A model generated the notes under the pieces. The model did no database searches. It was given only the letters and a program-made list of their open reading frames with translations, and had not been told where the DNA came from. Shown in pieces: positions 21,743-29,095 of a stretch of 64,000 nt of DNA. The position numbers were made by a program, and so were the translations under genes. The stretch's first letter is position 1. Each line of letters starts with the position of its first letter. The DNA lies in the NCBI GenBank assembly GCA_036365515.1, contig CM070875.1:104512628-104576627 (forward strand), given 5' to 3'. Source of the stretch: Torymus aiolomorphi (lineage: Eukaryota > Arthropoda > Insecta > Hymenoptera > Torymidae).

Positions 21743-23251
21743 TAATTGAAGGGCCGGATGCAATAAGGGGGTTAGCGCTCGAAAACCTGTAAAAGTATTG
21801 TCCAAGTGACTAAAATTTCAATGTAGCCAAATTAATTTTTAAAAAATATCACCTTGTAGGGAATGAAAAGAAGTATTTTTACCTAGAAGGAATTTTTTTA
21901 TTCGACTTTCTTTTTAATATAAAAATTAAAAACTGAAAATTTTGTTCATCTATTTTTAATAGCTTTCAAAAACATTAATCGTCCAAACTTGGTCAAATAT
22001 GATCGAAATATTTTAAAATTTGACAGGGACGTGCAGAATACTCCAGCGTTGCCTATGGGATTGATAAAAGGATGTAAATCGATAATTGTTAATAATTATT
22101 TAATTGCAAATATATTGCGATCGGTAATTACGTTTTTTTAACTTTAACGGAAAAAAGTATCGAGGGAAGTTGAAGCTAGGAAAAACTTCCAGCGAGACAT
22201 TTATTCCTTAATAGTCTAATAAGTTTCTGTCAAAGTTTCAAATTGATTTAATAATAAATGACTTAAATAGAGCGTTATTAATAAAGACGCGCGCTAGCAA
22301 CATCGGCGGCGCGGCGCGGCGTGAGCTCAGACTGCGTCGCACACGTTTTCGCAGTGGCGTATCACGTTTATAAAAATTAAAGAATTATTACGTTATTGTG
22401 TGTGTGTGTGTGTATGTGTGTGTGTGTGTGTGTGTGTATGTGTGTGTGTGTGTATGTGTGTGTGTGTGTATATCCTTATGATAGTATTAATGAACATATT
22501 AAATTTTAAAGTACAAATTTATTTATTAACATACTAACAAAATGTAATTATATGTACAGTGCGTTGACTTATAAACTGTGTTTTTACGTTATATAAAACA
22601 TAATATCGTTACATAATAATTCGTTAATTTTTATAAACGTGATACATCAGTGCAAAAACATGTAAACACAGGCTTAGCTCACGCCGTGCCGCCGATGTTG
22701 CTAGCGCGCGTCTTTATTAATAACGCTCTATTTAAGTCATTTATTATTAAATCAATTTGAAACTTTGACAGAAACTTATTAGACTATTAAGGAACAAATG
22801 TCTCGCTGGAAGTTTTTCCTAGCTTCAACTTCCTCGATACTTTTTGCCGTTTAACTTAAGAAAACGTAATTACCGATCGCAATATATTTGCAATTAAATA
22901 ATTATTAACAATTATCGATTTACATCCTTTTATCAATCCCATAGGCAACGCTGGAGTATTCTGCACGTCCCTGTCAAATTTCAAAATATTTCGATCATAT
23001 TTGACCAAGTTTGGACGATTAATGTTTTTGAAAGCTATTAAAAATAGATGAACAAAATTTTCAGTTTTTAATTTTTATATTAAAAGAAAGTCGAATAAAA
23101 AAATTCCTTCTAGGTAAAAATACTTCTTTTCATTCCCTACAAGGTGATATTTTTAAAAATTAATTTGGCTACATTGAAATTTTAGTCACTTGGACAATAC
23201 TTTTACGGGTTTTCGAGCGCTAACCCCTTATTGCATCCGGCCCTTCAATTA
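21743..23251. mobile_element. 1.5-kb near-perfect palindromic element
   Basis: Arms 21743-22395 and 22580-23251 are almost identical reverse complements. They start taattgaagggccggatgca and contain cgtgcagaatactccagcg and the CpG-rich gacgcgcgctagcaacatcg. Flanks are compatible with a TA target duplication, but this is weak. The centre holds a (TG)n tract. No coding frame. The near identity of the arms implies a recent origin or ongoing gene conversion between them. Confidence 0.88.
22397..22469. repeat. Interrupted (TG)n microsatellite
   Basis: A 73-bp TG tract with three TATG interruptions at the centre of the 1.5-kb palindrome. The second copy (57147-57229) is about 83 bp with a different interruption pattern. 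Confidence 0.95.
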
Positions 23252-23640
23252 ATTATATTTCAGAGGAATATGGTGTTCTGATTACATCAAACAACTGCAA
23301 ACTGTAAAATCGTTTAGGCTCATCATCCTAGCCCGTATGGATTTTGACTTGAGATTGTCGTTTTAGTTTCTTTGCGTCTAAATAAACCAATTAACGGCTT
23401 TTTTGCGCATCGCCGAATTGTTTTTTCGTGTTGTAAATCGTACTTTCGGTTATAGAGTTAAGCGATATTCTAATTATTCTCTGAATAAAAATGTTTTTTA
23501 AATTTTATCGCACCGTAAGATAATTGGAAATTTTACTCTTACTGTTGAGGTATTTGATTGTTGATTAACATTTAATCAATAATATATTAGGCCTTAGAGA
23601 GTAGGAATATGTATTATGAGAGAGTTATATATATAGTTTT
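23252..23640 (+). other. Low-copy segment with a last-exon-like piece
   Basis: tatatttcag (ends 23263) resembles a splice acceptor. It is followed by a frame of 33 codons without ATG (23265-23363), a TAG stop, and AATAAA at 23391-23396. This arrangement looks like a terminal exon, but it is short and I recognise no protein. It is unchanged in the second copy (around 58020-58155). The rest of the stretch is AT-rich. Confidence 0.3.
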
Positions 23641-23644
23641 CAAA

Positions 23645-23945
23645 AGCGCTTATAATCGGAACGTATACGAGCTCGCAACAATAACAAAGCCGACGAAAGT
23701 CGGAGCGCGGCGAAACATAAACACTCGGCCGGTCGAGCGAGCCGCAAGCTATAGGTATAGTTAGAATCTATAGCGGCCGAGCCCAGCAGCGCGAGAGCCG
23801 CGGAGAGAGAGAGATAGCTAGCTGCCACAGAGGCGTAGAGAGCGCAGACAACGGGCAACAGTAGAGCCTGTGCTCGAGGTGCGGCGACGGCGCGGCGCAC
23901 GCCGGAGAGCCAAGCGCCTACAGTATATATAGTCTAGGAGCTGGG
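23645..23945. promoter_or_regulatory. GC- and CpG-rich island 1
   Basis: About 300 bp of CpG-rich sequence (gagcgcggcgaaac, ggcgacggcgcggcgcacgc) flanked by tatatata on both sides (about 23627 and 23923). It could be a promoter-type island or part of an old element. A minus-strand frame of 86 codons starts with GTG and is altered by a dinucleotide indel (gagaga run) in the second copy, so it is not called as a gene. Confidence 0.35.
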
Positions 23946-23984
23946 TACCGTCCCGTATGCAATATGTCCCCGGATAAAAACAGT

Positions 23985-24366
23985 TGTTTCTTATAGATTT
24001 TGACCCGTAGAATCCGAATATCGAGGTTAAAATTCGAAAAAAGTGGTAGAAATTGTTTAAAATGCAATTGTTTAAACAAATAATAATAAATTTTTTTTTT
24101 GCCCCGGAGTATTTTTTTCCTAAAACTTTAGCTCATTTTAAAGAACAGGTGTATTTGAAAAATCTCTATAAACTCAAAATTTGAAAAGTTATGAATTTTT
24201 GAAATTTGATTTTTACGTTTTTTTGCAACTTTGATTAATAATAAGTTTGAAAAAATGAACTTTTTTAAAATGAAAGTTTCCTCTTATTCTTTGAGATAAA
24301 AACCACCATATTCATTTGCATTATTTTAAGTTTTCTGTTATTAACTATTTATTTCGTTATTTAACA
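23985..24366 (+). repeat. Diverged direct repeat R, left copy
   Basis: Starts tatagattttgacccgta and contains atgcaattgtttaaacaaa and agttatgaattttt. It aligns with 25420-25700 (tatagattttgattcgta, atgcatttgtttaaacaaa, agttatagattttt). Each copy follows a GC-rich island. No coding capacity. Confidence 0.6.
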
Positions 24367-25178
24367 AAAGCTAATTTTTCGATATTTCTAGCGCTATTTC
24401 AGTATACAGTTGGAGTAATGCGCGCATTCAGGGATTTTCAAAATCATTATATTTGAAAGTTAAACCAATACTTGACAATTGGTGCGATGGCAAATCAATT
24501 TGAATGTTTAATAAATAAACAACTTATTGTTTAAATCAACAAAAAATCAATATTTAATTTAAATATAAATACATGAATAAAAATTCATAACTAAGTAAAA
24601 TATAATATTATTCAAATTTATTTTTACAAGTTTCATTTTTCTGACAAAAACAGAAGGAACAGCATGGAATTGCTACTCGAACACAACAACATGAGTTTTT
24701 GATGCATGCTTTACATTGGCAGTTCGGTACAAAATCATCTATAGGTGGTAATAAAATTAAAACTTTTTGTGGAGGACCAATAATAATATTATATTTTACT
24801 TAGTTATTCATTTTTATACATGTATTTATATTTTTTATTTTAAATAAAATATTTGTTTTTAATTTAATTATTAATGTTTTTAATGTATTAATTATTTCGT
24901 AACATTACCTTAATTTTATATTTTTGAGTAAACGAACTGTAATATATTATTATGTATTAAAAAGTCATATGTTCATCATTTTTTTTTTTTTTTTAAACAA
25001 TAAGTTGTTTATTTAGTAAACATTAAAATTGATTTGCCATCGCACCAATTGTCAAGTATCGGTTTAACTTTCAAATATAATGATTTTGAAAATCCCTGAA
25101 TGCGCGCTTTACTCCAACTATATACTGAAATAGCCGCTAGGAAATTTTTTGTATTAGATAAAATTAAGCTTGAGAAAA
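24367..25178. mobile_element. 0.8-kb inverted-repeat unit with coding relics
   Basis: Outer arms 24367-24535 and 24992-25178, and inner arms 24566-24615 and 24784-24833, are reverse complements. The single-copy loop (24616-24783) encodes most of a Cys-rich motif on the minus strand. Both outer arms encode the same peptide (SVYSWS[NK]ARIQGF, then KPILDNWCDGKSI), in opposite orientations. The unit looks like an inverted duplication of part of a gene or element. Confidence 0.7.
24608..24799 (-). pseudogene. Relic exon encoding a CXC (tesmin/TSO1-like) half-domain
   Basis: An open segment of 63 codons and a TAA stop, with no ATG. Eleven cysteines lie in about 32 residues: C-x-C-x2-C-x4-C-C-C-x6-C-C-x2-C-x-C-x5-C-x-N, ending C-K-N-K-F-E. 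The core spacing C-x4-C-x-C-x6-C-x3-C-x-C and the final C-x-N match one half of a CXC/CRC zinc-binding domain. That domain is known from DNA-binding proteins of the tesmin/TSO1 and MSL2 groups and also occurs in transposon-encoded proteins. A Pro-rich stretch (GPPQKVLILLPPIDD) precedes it. There is no continuous gene around it; the 83-codon frame at 25009-25260 lies upstream on the same strand but ends in a stop. Identical in the second copy (59368-59559). Most likely a piece of a degraded mobile-element gene; a host exon is possible. Confidence 0.5.
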
Positions 25179-25260
25179 GCACGCAGAAGTTGCAAACAGC
25201 AATTGACTGAAGGAGAAGGGAGGCGGGACCTACCGAGTGCGGTTGCAGCGTCGGCGGCAT
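25009..25260 (-). CDS. Possible 83-codon reading frame, function unknown
   Basis: ATG at 25260 in the context acaacaATG, which suits an insect start codon, then 83 codons to TAA. The first ~35 codons come from the edge of GC-rich island 2. The rest (SVYSWSKARIQGF onwards) is the arm peptide that also occurs, with a few base changes, in the opposite arm at 24396-24503. Of the base differences I compared within that shared peptide, two are silent and one is Asn/Lys. The frame is intact in the second copy (59769-60020). I recognise no family; the reading frame may be the 5' end of a broken gene whose later exon is the CXC relic at 24608-24799. Chance remains a real possibility at this length. 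Confidence 0.25.
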   Translation of the reverse strand: MPPTLQPHSVGPASLLLQSIAVCNFCVLFSSLILSNTKNFLAAISVYSWSKARIQGFSKSLYLKVKPILDNWCDGKSILMFTK

Positions 25261-25405
25261 TGTTGTTATGTCAGCGTGCGCGTGGACTGAGTGTCTTTGC
25301 CGCTGGCGAGCCGTTTTTCAGTTTCTAGCGATTCTAGCTAGCCCAGGCGCCGCAAAAGTTTTCGCTTCTGTTTCCCTTTCTATACCGGCTGTTGCAATTG
25401 AATAA
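25180..25405. promoter_or_regulatory. GC-rich island 2
   Basis: CpG-rich sequence (gagtgcggttgcagcgtcgg, cagcgtgcgcgtggactgag) bordering the arm of the inverted-repeat unit and overlapping the start of the minus-strand frame at 25260. By position it could be the promoter and leader of that frame. Nothing more specific can be shown. Confidence 0.3.
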
Positions 25406-25419
25406 AGTAACCATCGTTT

Positions 25420-25700
25420 TTTATAGATTTTGATTCGTAAAATCTAAATTTCTAGTTTACAATTTATCAAAATGGCAGGAACCTTGATTTAAATGCATTT
25501 GTTTAAACAAAAACGCCATTTAAACAAATAAAAACAATCTTTTGAGATCAGAATAATTTTTTCTTGAAAATTTAGGCAATTTTAAAATTAAAATGTTGCA
25601 TTCAACATATACGAAAAACCAATATTCAAAGAGTTATAGATTTTTAAAATATTAATCTTCAGTATTTAAGAGATTTTGAATAATAGTCACAAAATTAAAC
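25420..25700 (+). repeat. Diverged direct repeat R, right copy
   Basis: Partner of 23985-24366; follows GC-rich island 2 as that one follows island 1. Confidence 0.55.
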
Positions 25701-25945
25701 ATCAAGTAAAAATTATTACGGTTACTTATCGTTTACCATCTAAAAAGAGATGTGCATGTTTAATATTACTTTGTATCATAAATAATTATTCATATTAATA
25801 TATGAGTAAATCTCAGGAACTCTTAACTTTTTGGGAATTCCAATGTTTGAGCGCTAAAAAATGAGTTAAAGCTCAAAATGTTTGCCTTTAAAAAAAAAAA
25901 AAACAATTATAAATAAGGGTAAAGAATCTAGCTACGTACACAAAA
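25701..25945. other. AT-rich spacer
   Basis: No gene or element recognised; includes an A run near 25890-25905. Confidence 0.5.
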
Positions 25946-26540
25946 TTAAAAAAAAAGGTCGACATTCAGTCATTTTTTATGTTGTTCATGTCCCTTTCAA
26001 TCAATATATTTATTTAATGGGAACAGGAACACACTTACGATCGTTGCACAATTTGTTTAGCTTTCTTTCTTTGCCAAAACCTTTAATTTGAGCCCTGGTA
26101 GGTTGATGTGCTGTGAAAATTAGCCCAAATATAAGATTTTTAATTTTCTAAATTTTTTAAGAAATTTCAGGGGAAAAACGTTACTGACATGTGTCAATGC
26201 GTATTGATTATATTTTCAAGGGAAGCCTTTCGATATCTATATCGTGGGCAAAGATACTCCTAAATATAGGTATTTGTTACTCGTAAAGAAAATTATTTTA
26301 TAAACGTAAGTTTGCAGCGAACCTCCACAAGTTTCCTATTTAAAAAATTAGTAATGCCAATGTGTAGCTAAAGCATAATTTGTCTGTCAACTGCTTTAGA
26401 GAGAGAAGAAAACCAAGTTTTACTAATGTTTTTAATTGACATAATGAACATTTTTTCTACAAGATGCAATAGTTTCTTACAAACATGTATTATTATTATT
26501 TAAATAAAATAATTTTCTATTTAAAGCCAAGTTATACTTT
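25946..26540 (+). repeat. Core module X', right copy
   Basis: Direct-orientation partner of 16966-17135 plus 18241-18600 but uninterrupted, so it shows the state before the hAT-type insertion and the 30-bp MITE remnant entered the left copy. Confidence 0.8.
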
Positions 26541-26660
26541 TAAAATAGAAATTATCTTTTCAGTCTAAATCTGTGTCTGATTCAAAAACAATTGTTCTTT
26601 CTATGAAGACTCGATTCCTACTCTCAGAAAAGTAATTATATTTCTTCGCCCAGGATATTC

Positions 26661-26815
26661 CGGCATGTTCTTGTTTGTGCACATAAGGATTGTGCACATA
26701 TTTATTGTGCGCAGATAGCATTGGTACATATCTATATATATAGATATATACCAATGCTAAAGTGTGCACAATTAATATGTGCACAATCCTTATGTGCACA
26801 AACAAGAACATGCCG
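26661..26815. mobile_element. 155-bp palindromic MITE
   Basis: Nearly its whole length is one inverted repeat (cggcatgttcttgtttgtgc at the left, its complement at the right) centred on tctatatatatagata near 26735. Repeated tgtgcaca sites lie in both arms. It is flanked by atattc on both sides (26655-26660 and 26816-26821), a possible 6-bp target duplication. The 83-codon frame on the minus strand is the hairpin read through. Confidence 0.8.
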
Positions 26816-26821
26816 ATATTC

Positions 26822-27241
26822 TAGGGGTGGTTCGAGTAGTTCGAAGATTTCTGCCTATTTTTTTTATAAAACATGAACAAAATTATATAAATGATAGAAT
26901 TATGTATTAAAATCACCCACGTTTTATAACCACTACATTAATTTAGTAAACTAATAAGGTTTAAAGGCTCCGAAAACATTTATGAACTTCATGCAAACAA
27001 TGAAGTCTATGCACTCAAAATCGAACTTTTTTTCCGACTTTTTCCTCGAAAAAAACTCGTAAAATACATGACTCAAAAGTTATTGTTAAAAACTTTAAAA
27101 TGAAATGAAAAGTGTTATATGAGCTTTATATATGTCCAAACATTGCAATTTCATATGCTTAAGAAATTTTTTTCACCTACATGCTATTTTTTAATGCAAA
27201 AAAGAACTAAAAAAATTTCGAACTATTCGGTTACATTCCTA
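26822..27241. mobile_element. 420-bp non-autonomous hAT-type element
   Basis: Left end TAGGGGTGGTTCGAGTAGTT. The right end reads in complement TAGGAATGTAACCGAATAGT, giving imperfect terminal repeats that share TAGTTCGAA. It is flanked by a perfect 8-bp target duplication cgatattc (26814-26821 and 27242-27249). Same type of ends as the element at 17715-18232. No transposase. Confidence 0.88.
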
Positions 27242-27249
27242 CGATATTC

Positions 27250-27478
27250 CCCTCAATATTCGTAATTAATAGAAGATAATAAAAAAATGTTCCTTTGGAG
27301 AATATAATGAATTATGAGTATTTATGACGAAATTTATTAACTTTTTAATAAATTTAGTCATAATTTATTAATATTTACATTATATGTATCTTAAGTTTTA
27401 TTAAAAAACAAATGAATCTTATCGATGACAAAGTAAAGAGATATGTAAGTTATTTACGTATTTGAAATTCCGAACGTT
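27250..27478. other. AT-rich spacer
   Basis: No gene seen. A loose pair of ttaataaattt-type repeats lies at about 27330-27375. The last bases (gaaattccgaacgttca) resemble the end of the 2-kb foldback element at 7392. Confidence 0.45.
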
Positions 27479-27486
27479 CATAATGA

Positions 27487-27704
27487 ATGAGTCTGAAGTT
27501 TGCAATGTTGGAGTGCAACGAAATAAAAAAAAAATAATTCATTTTACTTCAAGTTTATACTAAATTATATTAATTTTGCGTGTAGATTTAGTGTTTTATA
27601 GTATAAAATAACAAAGGTTTAGATAAAATTTTCATTGCTTAATAACTTAAACAATTGTAAAAAATTATTTCGTTGCATTCCAACGATGCAAACTTCAGAC
27701 CCAT
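27487..27704. mobile_element. 218-bp MITE, second member of the 20372 family
   Basis: Ends atgagtctgaagtttgcaat and its counterpart form terminal repeats. Flanked by a perfect 8-bp duplication cataatga (27479-27486 and 27705-27712). The interior is in reverse orientation relative to the copy at 20372. Removing it restores gaacgttcataatgaacgaaa. Confidence 0.92.
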
Positions 27705-27712
27705 CATAATGA

Positions 27713-27885
27713 ACGAAATATTAATTTATAGTTTCTAATTTTGGTTGGAATTCGTCGAAGTGGTTTTATTGGTGACTGCAAGAATGACAAACAAAGAGAT
27801 ACAGTTATTATCATTTTTTAAATATATTAAGTAGTTAACTTTAGCTAAATCTGAAAATGGCAAAAATCTTTATATATAAGCATCT
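27713..27885. other. Low-copy sequence next to the inverted satellites
   Basis: No feature recognised. Its end, atggcaaaaatctttatata, runs directly into a satellite A monomer. Confidence 0.5.
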
Positions 27886-29095
27886 GCTTGGGGTTTTCCG
27901 GGAGTCGATTTGGTTCGTAATTTTTTTACGAGTAGTTTGTGTGCTCATAAAATAATTTCAGCTATAACAAGTTTGGAAATGACAAGCGCCGCTGAGAGAA
28001 ATTTTTTCCGTCACGACCCCTATATAATCGGCTGTTTGGGGGTTTTCCGGGAGTCGATTTGGTTCGTAATTTTTTTATAGGGAGTTCTTATGCCCAAAAA
28101 GTAATTCCAGCATTAAAAAGTTTGGAAATGCCAGACACCGAGCAGTGAGAATTTTTTTCCGTCACGACCCCTATATATCTGATTATATAATCAGCTGTTT
28201 GGGGGTTTTCCGGGGAGTCGATTTGGTTCGTAATTTTTTTACGAGTAGTTTGTGTGCTCATAAAATAATTTCAGCGATAAAAAGTTTGGAAATGCCAAGC
28301 GCCGCTGAGAGAGAATTTTTTTTCCGTCACGACTCCTATATATCAGATTATATAATTGTCTGTTTGGGGGTTTTCCGGGAGTCGATTTGGTTCGTAATTT
28401 TTTACGAGTAGTTTGTGTGCTCATAAAATAATTCCAGCAATAAAAAGTTTGGAAATGCCAAGCGCCGCTGAGAGAATTTTTTTTCAGTCACGACCCCTAT
28501 ATAATAAGCTGTTTGGGGTTTTCCGGGGAGTCAATTTGGTTCCTAATTTTTTTATAGCGAGTTCTTATGCTCAAACAGTAATTCCAGCATTAAAAAGTTT
28601 GGAAATGCCAGACACCGAGCAGTGAGAATTTGTTTTCCGTCACGACTCCTATATATCTGATTATATAATCAGCTGTTTGGGGGTTTTCCGGGGAGTCGAT
28701 TTGGTTCGTAATTTTTTACAGGGAGTTTTATGCTCAAAAAGTAATTCCAGCTTTAAAAAGTTTGGAAATGCCAGACACCGAGCAGTGAGAATTTTTTGCG
28801 TCACGACCCTATATATCTGATTATATAATCAGCTGTTTGGGGTTTTTCCGGGTAGTCGATTTGGTTCATAATTTTTTACGAGTAGTTTGTGTGCTCATAA
28901 AATAATTTCAGCGATAAAAAGTTTGGAAATGCCAAACGTCGCTGAGAGAGAATTTTTCTTCGGTCACGTCCCCTATATACCTGAATATATAATCAGCTGT
29001 TTGGGGGTTTCCGGGAGTCGATTTGGTTCGTAATTTTTTTACGAGTAGTTTGTGTGCTCATAAAATAATTCCAGCGATAAAAAGTTTGGAAATGC
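27886..29095 (-). repeat. Satellite A, inverted block 1
   Basis: About 7.5 A monomers in the orientation opposite to 11690-12766 (gtcgatttggttcgtaattt, CTGATTATATAATCAG, aaaaagtttggaaatgccag). Monomer order and private changes match 35890-37105, for example caagtttggaaatgacaagc near 27968 and 35980. Some runs are one base shorter here. Confidence 0.9.

Noticed and set aside
23640..23900. 86-codon minus-strand frame in GC-rich island 1
   Set aside because: GTG start; Ala/Leu/Arg-rich composition follows from CpG-rich sequence; a dinucleotide loss alters the frame in the second copy.
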